A model generated the notes under the pieces. That model was not told the DNA's origin and made no database searches. It saw nothing but the letters and a program-made list of their open reading frames with translations. From assembly GCA_003279015.1 (NCBI GenBank), contig QCBV01000002.1:86774-150773 (forward strand): a DNA stretch of 64,000 nucleotides. Direction: 5' to 3'. A program made the position numbers and the translations under genes. Shown here one piece after another: positions 47,499 to 56,300 of the stretch. Positions within the stretch are counted from its first letter, which is position 1; each line of letters opens with the position of its first letter. The DNA is from Prochlorococcus sp. AG-347-J19. Lineage in GTDB: Bacteria > Cyanobacteriota > Cyanobacteriia > PCC-6307 > Cyanobiaceae.

Positions 47499-47828
47499 TC
47501 AACACTCATTCAGAATAGATTCCCATCTTTGTTGACTTGCCTTTATTGCTTGCATTGGTGGATTAGCTCCCTCAATTTCAAAGGCTTTAATTAATGATTT
47601 ATTAGCTAATAGGCCTAATCTTGCAGCCTCTCTTTGCCTAGAGCATACTTTTTTTCTTGACCCCTCTTTTAGACTATTTTCGATTTCTTTGAGAATCTGA
47701 CTTGCTTCATTCGATTTAGAATAAAAATCATTCATGTAAACATCAAGTGCCGTATCAGCAAGGATTTTAACTGGAGAAATTATTGTAACTAAGCATAATA
47801 TTAAACTTGCAAATACAAATTTTTTCAT
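47499..47828 (-). CDS. small exported protein, unknown
   Basis: A 109-residue protein with a clear signal peptide (about 1-25, FASLILCLVTIISPVKILA, cut near ADTA). The mature part is helical with two Cys (KKVCSRQREAARLG and the final LNEC), which could form a disulfide outside the cytoplasm. The next gene upstream ends eight bases before it, suggesting an operon of three membrane or exported proteins, 48676 to 47499. Confidence 0.65.
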   Translation of the reverse strand: MKKFVFASLILCLVTIISPVKILADTALDVYMNDFYSKSNEASQILKEIENSLKEGSRKKVCSRQREAARLGLLANKSLIKAFEIEGANPPMQAIKASQQRWESILNEC

Positions 47829-47835
47829 GAGAATC

Positions 47836-48420
47836 TTAAGTAAATTTTTTGCCTGATCTCTTTAGCACTAAATAAAAGGTAAGAACGCTAATTGTTCCAG
47901 ATGGGCCTATTAAAATATGCCAAAATTGATCGCCACTAATTGAGAGCTTTGTTCCAAAGAAAGTCGTAAAAAAAATACCAAATATTGGGTAAAGGATAAA
48001 AAGCCAATCTTTAAAAACTCTTTGCCAATTTATGATTAGAAGGATGCTTATTATTACTTGAAAAAGAAGAGAAATAGATTTATCAAATAAAAAATATGAG
48101 ATTATTGAAAATAAAGAAATACAAAAGTTAGCTTTTTGAATAAATTTATTTTTAATAACTGATATTGATAAACATGAAAGACCTAAAGATAGGAAAGAAT
48201 AAAATAACCAATTAAATAAAGAAGAATGATCTACATAAATCCAAGATGTTTGGGTATGATCGATCATTTCAGAAATCGATGCCAATCCTAAAAAAATAAA
48301 ACCGAAAGGTATCAATTCGTTCTTGTGAATGTGTTTGAATTTCTTGATCGATCTAATTCCTAATAATATTGGGATGATTGCCGCCTGAAAATGAGCTAAT
48401 AATAAAACTGAAAAAAACAA
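47836..48420 (-). CDS. multi-spanning membrane protein, unknown
   Basis: A 194-residue protein with about six hydrophobic helices. Polar landmarks inside helices are LLLAHFQAAIIP, ISEMIDHTQTSWIYVDHSSLFNW and GDQFWHILIGPSGTI, with several His that could bind heme or pigment. I thought of DUF4079-like and HemeO-type folds but cannot support either. It sits between two other membrane-associated small genes on the same strand. Confidence 0.6.
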   Translation of the reverse strand: MFFSVLLLAHFQAAIIPILLGIRSIKKFKHIHKNELIPFGFIFLGLASISEMIDHTQTSWIYVDHSSLFNWLFYSFLSLGLSCLSISVIKNKFIQKANFCISLFSIISYFLFDKSISLLFQVIISILLIINWQRVFKDWLFILYPIFGIFFTTFFGTKLSISGDQFWHILIGPSGTISVLTFYLVLKRSGKKFT

Positions 48421-48475
48421 AATAAATTCTCAAACTCAATTCATCTAAAATGTAAATATAAGAAATCAGTTAAGG

Positions 48476-48676
48476 TTATCTTAGTAGGGATAAATACCAT
48501 TGCCCGATTACTATGATCAATATTGTAAGAACAAAAGGAAAAGCTGGATATTTTGTTTGAAAATTAGCGGGAGGCCAAGGTGACCAAGATATTAATCTTC
48601 CTTGAGGTTCTTTGACTATAACTTTTTTTTTTGAATTTTTGGATACTGAATAATCTGTAGCGAATCCTTTATTCAT
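48476..48676 (-). CDS. 66-residue single-span membrane protein
   Basis: A small protein with a basic N half (SKNSKKKVIVKEPQGRLISW), a Trp/Pro-rich loop (SPWPPANFQTKYPAFP) and one C-terminal membrane helix (about 46-64). The NWPPAN-type loop is conserved-looking and could touch a photosystem or a membrane complex. Unknown family. Probably the first gene of the 48676-47499 operon. Confidence 0.55.
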   Translation of the reverse strand: MNKGFATDYSVSKNSKKKVIVKEPQGRLISWSPWPPANFQTKYPAFPFVLTILIIVIGQWYLSLLR

Positions 48677-48949
48677 AATGCAAATAAAAACTACTCTAAC
48701 AAGAACGTAGTAAAAAAGTGTTTATATAATTAGTTTATCGTTAAGTTAATTTTTATTGGAATGAAAGGTATTCTTATCCAAAATAACCTTTCAGATATTC
48801 TGATTTGAAGAAGATATAGATAGTCCTTTTTAATCGATTTGGTGATTTTTATGGAGGTTAGATTACCTACAGCGATCTACTTTAGTTTTTGATAATTTTT
48901 GAGCAAAATTTGATAATATTATTGCTTTTAATCTCTTAATTATTATTGA

Positions 48950-49672
48950 TTAATCAAATGTTTTTGATGAGTTTTTGAGCAATTCATTCAATTCTAAGAG
49001 TTCTTTTTTGGTAAACTCACGATATTTTCCCGTTGGGATGTCTAACTTAATGTTCATAATTCTAATCCGCTTTAATGACTGGACTCTGTAGTCTAAAGAT
49101 TCACACATTCTCCTTATCTGACGGTTAAGTCCTTGAGTGAGTATGATTTTGAATCTTTTAGCTCCCATTTGTTTAACTAAACAACTCTTAGTTCTGGTGC
49201 CTAATATCTCAACTCCATTACTCATGCTTTGAATGAAGTCTCTGTTGATAGGACGATTAACGCTTACAATGTATTCTTTTTCATGATTATTTCTTGCTCT
49301 GAGTATTTTATTTACGATATCTCCATCGTTAGTTAAGAAAATTAATCCCTCGCTGGGCTTATCCAATCTTCCAATAGGAAAAATTCTTGCAGGATATTTA
49401 ATAAAGTCAACGATATTGTCGGCCTCTACTCTTTTATCGGTTGTGCAAACAATTCCAACAGGCTTATTAAAGGCTAAATAAATATTTTTTTGTGTTTTTG
49501 ATTTTTCTATTAATTTTCCTTCAACTTCTATTCGATCATCTTCTTCTACCTTAGTACCCATTTCTGGGACTTTACCATTAATGGTAACTTTCCCTTCTTC
49601 AATAAGCCTATCTGCTTTTCTTCTAGAACAGTAACCAACTTCACTTAAATATTTATTAATTCTTGTAGCCAT
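48950..49672 (-). CDS. rluF: 23S rRNA pseudouridine synthase, RluF type
   Basis: A 240-residue enzyme with an N-terminal S4 RNA-binding domain (RINKYLSEVGYCSRRKADRLIEEGKVTING) and the RsuA-family catalytic domain, where GRLDKPSEGLIFLTNDGD contains the catalytic Asp. NHEKEYIVSV, LTQGLNRQIRRMCESL and RIRIMNIKL closely follow E. coli RluF, which modifies U2604 near the peptidyl centre. Separation from RluB/RsuA is by memory of RluF, hence the moderate symbol confidence. Confidence 0.85.
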   Translation of the reverse strand: MATRINKYLSEVGYCSRRKADRLIEEGKVTINGKVPEMGTKVEEDDRIEVEGKLIEKSKTQKNIYLAFNKPVGIVCTTDKRVEADNIVDFIKYPARIFPIGRLDKPSEGLIFLTNDGDIVNKILRARNNHEKEYIVSVNRPINRDFIQSMSNGVEILGTRTKSCLVKQMGAKRFKIILTQGLNRQIRRMCESLDYRVQSLKRIRIMNIKLDIPTGKYREFTKKELLELNELLKNSSKTFD

Positions 49673-49890
49673 TTTGTATATTTCTTTTTTACCTGAAAAA
49701 AGTTTTCTAATTAGCCCTTATTTTAAATCGACTGTCAACTAAACTATTCGTAAATTGGTGAATTGAGTTGATCCATTATTTATTATTTTGAAAAGGACAA
49801 ATTCCCGAAATCTAACTAGATCAGTCCTAAATCATATTTAATCAAAAACTTCGAGGAAAACCTTTTACTTAAGAATTAAGAATTGTAGTA

Positions 49891-49977
49891 CGGAGGGGGT
49901 GGGATTCGAACCCACGGTACCCTTGCAGATACGCTAGTTTTCAAGACTAGAGCCTTAAACCACTCGACCACCCCTCC
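49891..49977 (-). tRNA. tRNA-Ser (anticodon UGA)
   Basis: An 87-base gene on the minus strand. The acceptor stem GGAGGGG/CCCCTCC, D arm with TGGTCGAGTGG, anticodon stem CTAGT-cttgaaa-ACTAG with UGA at 49941-49943, a long variable arm and the T loop GGTTCGAATCC are all visible. The long variable arm and UGA anticodon give serine. CCA is not encoded. No island or repeat flanks it. Confidence 0.97.
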
Positions 49978-50177
49978 AAAGGGTTTTCCAGTTTTATTTA
50001 ACTTAAAAACTATAACATAAGAAATTTGTCACAGTCTATAAATTCAAAGATTTAAAAATTATTTCAAGAAACTAGTTTAAGAGAGAAATTTTGATTAATA
50101 ATGATGGGTTAAATCGTTATATCAGGCCATTATTAGTTACTTTTAGTCTACAAAAAACTAGTCTGCTACCCAATAAT

Positions 50178-50327
50178 TCACCCAAAGTTGACATTTTGTT
50201 GAAATAACCCAAATAAGTTGTTCCCAACTATGGCAGCAATTATTAAAACGAAAGCCACTATGGCGAAAAGAGCACTTACATCTTTTATGTCATAAGGCGC
50301 TTTAAATAAAGGTTTCTGGTCTGCCAT
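50178..50327 (-). CDS. 49-residue single-span membrane protein
   Basis: A complete frame too short for usual gene callers: MADQKPLFKAPYDIKDVSAL, then one membrane helix (about 21-40, FAIVAFVLIIAAIVG) and a polar end NNLFGLFQQNVNFG. Size and layout resemble small photosystem or cytochrome complex subunits, but it matches none of PsbM, PsbX, PsbK, PetN or Psb30 as I know them. Unknown, likely real. Confidence 0.6.
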   Translation of the reverse strand: MADQKPLFKAPYDIKDVSALFAIVAFVLIIAAIVGNNLFGLFQQNVNFG

Positions 50328-50417
50328 AATTATCAAATATATCAATGCAATTAAATCATATTAATTTAATGCATGTTAGAAGTATTAAGTGATTTTTTTA
50401 GATTAAGTTTGGACAAT

Positions 50418-50446
50418 AAAAAAAGCCACTAAAAGTGGCTTTTTTC
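50418..50446 (-). terminator. intrinsic terminator, works for the DUF4278 mini-gene
   Basis: AAAAAAGCCACT-aaa-AGTGGCTTTTTT, a stem of about 12 pairs flanked by A and T tracts on both sides, so it could end transcripts in either direction. It starts 18 bases after the stop of the mini-gene at 50464-50565 and also lies upstream of the 49-residue gene. Confidence 0.9.
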
Positions 50447-50463
50447 CTTATTTGATAAATGAA

Positions 50464-50565
50464 CTAGCTTGTGTAAGTCTTTCCTCTGTAAGTTAGTTCG
50501 TTGTGCTGCTTTTTAGCTGCTTCTTTGTTCTGGACGTACTTTTGTCCTCTGTAAATAAGAGTCAT
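50464..50565 (-). CDS. 33-residue DUF4278 protein
   Basis: A tiny frame reading MTLIYRGQKYVQNKEAAKKQ and ending NELTYRGKTYTS. The YRGxxY motif occurs twice, at residues 5-10 and 27-32, which is the mark of DUF4278, a cyanobacterial family of very short proteins. Its own terminator follows. Function unknown; in this genus such genes are often stress-responsive, which I recall rather than see. Confidence 0.75.
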   Translation of the reverse strand: MTLIYRGQKYVQNKEAAKKQHNELTYRGKTYTS

Positions 50566-50680
50566 TTTTTAAGCTCCGGTTTCGCTTAAGTCCCCGTTCC
50601 ATGGCTTAAGTCGATTTGCGGCTTGCTATAAGCAAGTTGAACGTTTTGGTAGCGGTTGCTACAAATTTATAATAACATCC
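50566..50680 (-). promoter_or_regulatory. structured, GC-richer leader and promoter of the DUF4278 mini-gene
   Basis: On the minus strand a TATTAT -10-like box is at 50674-50669 and the leader would start near 50661. It contains hairpin GTAGC-ggtt/aacc-GCTAC at 50649-50662, hairpin CTTGCT-ata-AGCAAG at 50622-50636, and a 9-base direct repeat GCTTAAGTC at 50584 and 50604 (plus-strand coordinates). GC content is clearly above the surroundings. A regulated leader or an independent small RNA is possible. Confidence 0.5.
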
Positions 50681-50871
50681 ATTAAAATTATTTGTCTAGG
50701 TTTTTAATAAATAAACTTAATATATCAATGACAGATTAAGTTTCGGATAAAAATATTCATCATAATCCCAGCGCAATTTGCTTACAGGTTACATTTTGTT
50801 CGTTTTTGAGAAGTATTTTTTATTTAATGAACTTTTAAATGTAAAATTCTTAAGATTATAAAATTTGTTTT
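50681..50871. other. AT-rich spacer, nothing seen
   Basis: Together with the leader before it, the gene-free stretch from 50566 to 50871 is 306 bases. In this second part I see only AT-rich DNA and the presumed promoter of the 64-residue gene at 50872. Confidence 0.4.
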
Positions 50872-51066
50872 ATGTTTTCTAGAAGCAAAAAACCTACAGT
50901 AAAAAAATCTGCAATAGTTGAAGAGACTCCTTTATTTGCTCAATTATTACCATTCGCAAACAGAATGAATGATAAGGTTCAATTGGTAAATGCTTTGGCT
51001 TTTACTTTTATTATGGGATTCTCAATTTTTGGAATTGCGCTATGGAAACTATCAGGGCTGACCTAA
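50872..51066 (+). CDS. 64-residue single-span protein, weakly HLIP-like
   Basis: A small protein with a basic N end, PLFAQLLPFANRMNDKVQLV and one C-terminal helix (FTFIMGFSIFGIALW). The order 'FA-x-x-x-N-D-K-x-Q-x-x-N-A-x-A-F' recalls the high-light-inducible motif E-x-x-N-G-R-x-A-M-x-G-F, but the Glu and Arg that bind chlorophyll are not in place. So it may be a degenerate relative or an unrelated thylakoid peptide. It overlaps the convergent 88-residue gene by four bases. Confidence 0.5.
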   Translation: MFSRSKKPTVKKSAIVEETPLFAQLLPFANRMNDKVQLVNALAFTFIMGFSIFGIALWKLSGLT

Positions 51067-51329
51067 TTAGTTAATTTTTGCAAAGCATCAATTTTTGATT
51101 CTTTGTTTTCAATTATGGTTATTAACCATCTAGAGGCTAGGCCTCTGGATATTGATCTATTTTTTAGAAATCTACATATATAAACGTGTAGATTTTTTTC
51201 GTTTTTGGAGTTAAATTTTTCCTCAAAATCTAAGATATCCTCTTCAGAGGTTCTTTTTCTTAGCTCATCCACTAATGCATGACTAGAGGAATCATTAAAA
51301 AAATTTCCAATATTTAAGCTTAATGTCAT
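51063..51329 (-). CDS. 88-residue protein, unknown
   Basis: A soluble, helical protein: MTLSLNIGNFFNDSSSHALV, then ELRKRTSEEDILDFEEKFNS and LHVYICRFLKNRSISRGLASRWLITIIENK. No catalytic motif is seen. It lies downstream of nrdJ on the same strand with about 90 bases between, so it could share that transcript. Unknown family. Confidence 0.55.
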   Translation of the reverse strand: MTLSLNIGNFFNDSSSHALVDELRKRTSEEDILDFEEKFNSKNEKNLHVYICRFLKNRSISRGLASRWLITIIENKESKIDALQKLTN

Positions 51330-51417
51330 AAATAATTTATGTCCCTATTTAAGAGGTAGCCATAAATTAAATTTTTAAAAACTAATTTATATTTTTTATT
51401 TACAAATAATCCAAAAT

Positions 51418-53751
51418 TTAATCTTTTGGTTTAGCAAGAGGAAGTAAGCACTTATCTGAATCACAACCTGCTGGTCCTGCTTCAGATAGTTCTCCAACAT
51501 CATATTTATTAAGAGCATCAAAGAAATCGTTATTAACTTTCCTTTCTATTACTTTATTTTGCAATGATATATATTCATCTTTACTTATAGGTTCAAAGGG
51601 TAATCTAGGGAAAGTAGCGTTAGCACTAAATCTAGCTAGCAATGCCGCTGAAATATATCCCTCATTATTTTCTATTGCATTATGAATAGCCTTAGCTAGA
51701 TCCTCGATTTCATTTTCTCTAAATTCTACAGTTGCAGAGGTATTATGCTCTGTGTAAAATTTCTGCACTTGCATGTAAAAATCAAATTGAGCTAGTGCTG
51801 AGAAATTATTGATGTCTATTTGGTCTGCACCATCTATATTTGCCCAACTAACTTCTGTAGGGATTTCAACTAACCATTCCGTACATCTTGGATCAAATGG
51901 ATTATCTAGTAAGCAACCATTTTCATCTTTATCAGATTGAGATGGTACAACTGAGTAACCATAATCCATGCAAGCTAAAGCGATTGGATCATTTTTTCTA
52001 AAAGTTATTCTTCTAATGAATCTTTGAGCCTTAGGAGGATGCCATCCCGGAGCTGCTCCAGTAAGTAGACTTTTAGTCCCAGCTGGCTGGACAGTTGTGC
52101 ATCTATTTGGTCTCCTTAGATTATGTTTATCACAATATTCCCAGACAGTTTCTTTTACTATTTTTCTCCAAGAATCTAGGAATTTAGCTTCCTTATCCTT
52201 GAAAACCTTTCCTTCTTCACTATTTGGCCTTCCTGATTCCCACCATTTCAACCATGGAGTCCCAAAGGCATGGACACAAAAATCAAATAATCCAGTGAAA
52301 CTTACTCCTACAATAGGGTCATATTCTCTGCTTTTTCTATAACGCTCAACTTCAAATTCATGATTAAGTAAGCATGCTACAGAAAGAGCTGCTGCTTTAA
52401 AAGCTTTTTTTTGCTCTTCAAAATTGTTGGGATCTATCTGATTTAAATGAACTTCAGCCAAATTGCAGTGGAAATCATTTCCCAAGATCTCCCCACAAGG
52501 GTTAAGTCCATATCGGCTCATTCTGTGGTCTAGCTCTTCTTCAGAGAATGGACCATAACTACTGTTTATCCAATTTCTTGCTTCATCCTTACCTTGCTCT
52601 GAGTAGATTTCAATAAATTCCTTTCTCAATTCGTCATCTTTGAGAATATCTGCATTTGACCTTGCGATTGCTTCTGGAGCAAATTGAATAGCCCCCTCAC
52701 CTGAGTGGAATTGTTTTGTTACAGCATCCAAAACAGTTTGGTAAGTGGGTTTTGTATGGTAAACCCTAGTATGATTAGCCATCCTGAGGGCATCTTTTTC
52801 AGGATCTATTCTCCAATTCCCATTCTCATCTTGACTCCATAAATTTTCTTTTGCCGATGCTGCTTCCTTATCATCTGAAGCAAATTGTCTCATTCCAGCA
52901 CTTCTTCTTATATTCCCAGCAACTATAGTTACTGCAGCTTCATCAATTAATAAACAACACTCTACTGTACTTAATTTCCTGCCTATTGCCTTTCCAAGAA
53001 GTGATGCAACTCTGGAATAGAGATCTTTCAATTTAATAGGATTTGCCATCCCACCAAAACCCTTTAATGATTCTCCAGCAGGTCTAATATCTTCCAAATT
53101 TATATAAACATCAATTTCTCTTTCAAGATTTTCATTACTTGATGCCTCAAGAAGATATTTATAGCTATCTACCCAGCCTCTTCTGCTATCTCCAACTTTG
53201 ATGTGAAGATCTTTTCCTGTGATTTCTATTGATGACTTTTCTTCTCTTTGATCTTTAGGAGTTATTCCAACGTCACTGACTGATTTAATATTTATTTTGT
53301 TAATTACCGTAGGTAGATTATTTATAAAATGAGGCTCAATTATTGCACCTGTCCCACATCCCATCATTGCTAAGTCCATCATCAAAGCGAAGGCTTCCCA
53401 ATCAATTAAGTTTGTTGATGTACAATTGTATGCCCCTGAAAAATTTTGGTTTTTATTAATCCAAGGGGTTCCTCCGATCCATAACCATCTCCCTGAAGGT
53501 TGGGCTTTTTGGTTACTTTGCATCTCTTTCATTAGAATCAATTCTTCATCAGAAAGTTTTCCTAATTCTTTTAAGCCAGATAAATTTCTTTCACCTACTT
53601 CACTCCAGTTCTCCCTTTTGCCAGAGGGAGTTTTCCTGCTGTAAGATCTGAAAAAAACAGGATAGGCTGCTGGTGCAGTCTTTGGGAAATCATCTTCTTT
53701 AAGATTATTGGAATTGCTTTCTGAAGAAGCTTTATTTGGTGCAACAGTCAC
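51418..53751 (-). CDS. nrdJ: adenosylcobalamin-dependent ribonucleoside-triphosphate reductase (class II)
   Basis: Makes deoxyribonucleotides without oxygen or iron, using adenosylcobalamin. The 777-residue monomeric type resembles Lactobacillus RTPR. Landmarks are the first active-site Cys region YNCTSTNLIDWEAF, the B12-proximal and finger-loop motif GLNPCGEIL, QPAGTKSLLTG, and the C-terminal shuttle cysteines GCDSDKCLLPL. Start is GTG 53751. No intein interrupts it. This makes the cell depend on cobalamin. A hairpin-forming leader lies upstream. Confidence 0.94.
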   Translation of the reverse strand: MTVAPNKASSESNSNNLKEDDFPKTAPAAYPVFFRSYSRKTPSGKRENWSEVGERNLSGLKELGKLSDEELILMKEMQSNQKAQPSGRWLWIGGTPWINKNQNFSGAYNCTSTNLIDWEAFALMMDLAMMGCGTGAIIEPHFINNLPTVINKINIKSVSDVGITPKDQREEKSSIEITGKDLHIKVGDSRRGWVDSYKYLLEASSNENLEREIDVYINLEDIRPAGESLKGFGGMANPIKLKDLYSRVASLLGKAIGRKLSTVECCLLIDEAAVTIVAGNIRRSAGMRQFASDDKEAASAKENLWSQDENGNWRIDPEKDALRMANHTRVYHTKPTYQTVLDAVTKQFHSGEGAIQFAPEAIARSNADILKDDELRKEFIEIYSEQGKDEARNWINSSYGPFSEEELDHRMSRYGLNPCGEILGNDFHCNLAEVHLNQIDPNNFEEQKKAFKAAALSVACLLNHEFEVERYRKSREYDPIVGVSFTGLFDFCVHAFGTPWLKWWESGRPNSEEGKVFKDKEAKFLDSWRKIVKETVWEYCDKHNLRRPNRCTTVQPAGTKSLLTGAAPGWHPPKAQRFIRRITFRKNDPIALACMDYGYSVVPSQSDKDENGCLLDNPFDPRCTEWLVEIPTEVSWANIDGADQIDINNFSALAQFDFYMQVQKFYTEHNTSATVEFRENEIEDLAKAIHNAIENNEGYISAALLARFSANATFPRLPFEPISKDEYISLQNKVIERKVNNDFFDALNKYDVGELSEAGPAGCDSDKCLLPLAKPKD

Positions 53752-53780
53752 GATAAAAAATGTATGTAAATAACCCGTAC

Positions 53781-53824
53781 TGGAAGAATAACTCTACCTG
53801 TGGCGTCTGCAACTATTCTTACCA
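53781..53824 (-). promoter_or_regulatory. inverted repeat in the nrdJ leader
   Basis: TGGAAGAATA at 53781-53790 pairs with TATTCTTaCCA at 53814-53824, ten pairs with one bulged base and a 23-base loop containing TGTGGCGTCTGC. It lies 30-73 bases before the nrdJ GTG. It could be a leader RNA element, for example a small cobalamin sensor, or a protein-binding site. Function is inference. Confidence 0.5.
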
Positions 53825-53883
53825 CTATTTAACGGTTTGTGTAGAATTATGTTTAATATGAAATCTTTGTTTCAAGAAAAGAT

Positions 53884-54579
53884 ATGAAAAGGAACCCTGA
53901 ACCTGAATTAATGGAAAAAAAAGAGCAGGTCATTTCTTATGACGAAGCTGATTTTTCAGAAGGGGAAGTTAATCTAATTAATCAAATAAATCATTATCTT
54001 TCGAGAAAAAATATTTCTTTAAGTGAAAAAGATTTAATAGTTGATTTAGGATGCGGCCCTGGAAATATTTCTGAGAAGTTAGCCATAAAATGGCCCAAAA
54101 CTGAAGTCGTTGGAATCGATGGTTCTAAAGAGATGATTTTGAGAGCAGAATATAAAAAAAATATTTCTAATAATCAAAAAAAATTAAAAAATTTACGCTA
54201 CATTTGTTCCGACATTAAAGATATTAAATCAAATAATCTTTTATTAAAAAAAGAAATTAGTTTACTTGTAAGTAACAGTTTGATCCATCACATTACCAAT
54301 CTTGAAGATTTCTTCAACACCATAAGAAGTTTGTCTAGTAATCTGACTGTAAATTTTCATAAGGACCTAAAAAGGCCCTTAGATGAAGAGTCTGCTCTAG
54401 AACTCAAAGCACAATGTTCAACTAAATATAATGAGATTTTGACCAATGATTATTACGCATCATTAAGAGCTTCTTATACTTTTAAAGAATTAAAAAATTT
54501 TATTTTGGAGAATAATTTATCTTCATTAGATGTGTTTGAAGATAGTGATCAATATCTAATAGTCTATGGTAATGTTTAA
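53884..54579 (+). CDS. class I SAM-dependent methyltransferase
   Basis: A 231-residue methyltransferase with the SAM motif LIVDLGCGPGNISEKLA, the acidic loop VGIDGSKEMILRAE and YICSDIKDIKS, and a post-motif SNSLIHHITNLEDFFNTI typical of small-molecule methyltransferases. The substrate cannot be told. It starts soon after the nrdJ leader region on the opposite strand and ends 32 bases before prfC, so it may share a transcript with prfC. Confidence 0.85.
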   Translation: MKRNPEPELMEKKEQVISYDEADFSEGEVNLINQINHYLSRKNISLSEKDLIVDLGCGPGNISEKLAIKWPKTEVVGIDGSKEMILRAEYKKNISNNQKKLKNLRYICSDIKDIKSNNLLLKKEISLLVSNSLIHHITNLEDFFNTIRSLSSNLTVNFHKDLKRPLDEESALELKAQCSTKYNEILTNDYYASLRASYTFKELKNFILENNLSSLDVFEDSDQYLIVYGNV

Positions 54580-54611
54580 GAAATAAATTTAAGGGCCTTA
54601 ATATTAGATAA

Positions 54612-56249
54612 ATGAGCTTAGGAAGTAAAATTTTAAATAATAAAGATATACTGGATGCGGTAAATAAAAGAAGGAATTTTGCAATTATTTCACATCCAGA
54701 TGCTGGGAAAACGACTCTTACTGAGAAACTTCTTTTATACGGAGGTGCCATTCAACAAGCAGGAGCAGTAAAGGCTAGGGGTAATCAGAGAAAAGCTACG
54801 TCAGATTGGATGGAGCTGGAGAAACAAAGAGGTATTTCAATTACATCAACTGTATTGCAATTTGAATATGAAAGATCAGTCATTAATCTATTAGACACTC
54901 CAGGACACCAAGATTTCTCTGAAGATACATATAGAACATTAGCTGCTGCTGATAATGCAGTTATGTTGGAAGATGCTGCTAAAGGGCTAGAACCTCAAAC
55001 TAGAAAATTGTTTGAAGTTTGCAAGATGCGAAAAATACCAATATTTACTTTCATAAATAAAATGGATAGACCTGGAAGAGAGCCATTTTCTTTACTTGAT
55101 GAAATTGAATCAGAACTTGGATTAAATACTTTACCTATTAACTGGCCAATTGGGAGTGGCGACGAATTTAGAGGAGTTATTGATAGATTTTCGAGAGAGG
55201 TGATTTTATTTGATAAAGCTGTAAGAGGAAAACAATCGAATGAGAAAAGATTAAGTCTTGAAGATAAAGAACTATCAAAATATGTAGAGAGAGATTTACT
55301 TGAAAACTCACTTGAAGAATTAGAGGTTCTTGATGAGGCAGGATCGAAATTTGAAGAAGAAAAAGTTTTTAGTGGCTCTTTAACCCCAGTTTTCTTTGGA
55401 TCTGCAATGACTAATTTTGGTGTAAGGCCATTTTTAGATAGTTTTCTTAAAATGGCTCAAAAACCAGCTTCAAGAAATAGTAATAAAGGTGATATTGAAC
55501 CTGCAAGCGATGAATTTAGTGGGTTCGTTTTTAAGCTTCAAGCAAATATGGATCCAAAGCACAGAGATAGGGTAGCTTTTATAAGAGTTTGTAGTGGAAA
55601 ATTTGAAAAGGATATGTCAGTTAAACATTCCAGAACTGGGAAAACAATCAGATTATCAAGACCACAAAAAATATTTGGGCAAGATAGAGAAGTAGTTGAT
55701 GATGCTTATCCTGGAGATGTTATTGGCTTGAATAATCCAGGTATGTTTTCTATTGGAGATACTCTTTATACTGGTACCTATATTGAGTACGAAGGTATAC
55801 CATCATTTAGTCCTGAAATATTTAGCTGGCTAAGAAATCCAAATCCCTCAGCATTTAAAAACTTTCGAAAGGGTGTGAATGAACTTCGTGAAGAAGGTGC
55901 TGTTCAGATTCTTTATGACTTTGATGAGAGTAAAAGAGATCCCATACTGGCAGCGGTTGGTCAATTACAGTTGGAAGTGGTAACTCACAGGTTAAAAAGT
56001 GAATATGGTGTAGATGCAAATCTTGAATCAATGCCGTATCAATTGGCTAGATGGGTCTCCGATGGATGGCCAGCTATTGAAAAATTAGATAGAATATTCA
56101 ATTGTAAAATAGTAAAAGATTGTTGGAATAGACCAGTTATTCTTTTTAAAAATGAATGGAATCTAAATCAATTTGTTGAAGATAATAATAACTTGAATCT
56201 AAACAAAGTTGCACCCGTTGTTAGTGGAGTCGAACCAATTGTTTTATAA
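54612..56249 (+). CDS. prfC: peptide chain release factor 3
   Basis: Translational GTPase that recycles RF1 and RF2. The 545 residues have the G1 loop [20 protein letters not shown], switch I around [26 protein letters not shown] (G3) and [12 protein letters not shown] (G4), then the RF3-specific domains ending [13 protein letters not shown]. Length is slightly above E. coli RF3. Start at ATG 54612; shadows in other frames are omitted. Confidence 0.96.
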   Translation: MSLGSKILNNKDILDAVNKRRNFAIISHPDAGKTTLTEKLLLYGGAIQQAGAVKARGNQRKATSDWMELEKQRGISITSTVLQFEYERSVINLLDTPGHQDFSEDTYRTLAAADNAVMLEDAAKGLEPQTRKLFEVCKMRKIPIFTFINKMDRPGREPFSLLDEIESELGLNTLPINWPIGSGDEFRGVIDRFSREVILFDKAVRGKQSNEKRLSLEDKELSKYVERDLLENSLEELEVLDEAGSKFEEEKVFSGSLTPVFFGSAMTNFGVRPFLDSFLKMAQKPASRNSNKGDIEPASDEFSGFVFKLQANMDPKHRDRVAFIRVCSGKFEKDMSVKHSRTGKTIRLSRPQKIFGQDREVVDDAYPGDVIGLNNPGMFSIGDTLYTGTYIEYEGIPSFSPEIFSWLRNPNPSAFKNFRKGVNELREEGAVQILYDFDESKRDPILAAVGQLQLEVVTHRLKSEYGVDANLESMPYQLARWVSDGWPAIEKLDRIFNCKIVKDCWNRPVILFKNEWNLNQFVEDNNNLNLNKVAPVVSGVEPIVL

Positions 56250-56268
56250 ATCCTTATTGGATTATAAA
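56243..56268 (+). repeat. inverted repeat at the prfC end
   Basis: TTTATAAATCC, loop TTATT, GGATTATAAA: a ten-pair stem with one bulge covering the prfC stop codon. There is no U tract after it, so it is not a standard terminator. It may slow RNA decay or simply be chance in AT-rich DNA. Confidence 0.4.
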
Positions 56269-56300
56269 ATGGGTTAATCTGTTAGTATTAGAAAAAAATT

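Noticed and set aside
48677-48949. A small RNA or peptide gene between the 66-residue gene and rluF.
   Set aside because: Only frames of about 13-16 codons and no terminator-like hairpin were seen.
49880-50871. A genomic island beside tRNA-Ser.
   Set aside because: No integrase, no repeat of the tRNA end and no base-composition break; the mini-genes nearby look native.
51418-53751. An intein in nrdJ, common in cyanobacterial reductases.
   Set aside because: The protein is 777 residues with all motifs in order and no splicing blocks.
53752-53850. A full cobalamin riboswitch upstream of nrdJ.
   Set aside because: The leader is only about 100 bases and I cannot find the conserved B12-box strings; only a hairpin is supported.
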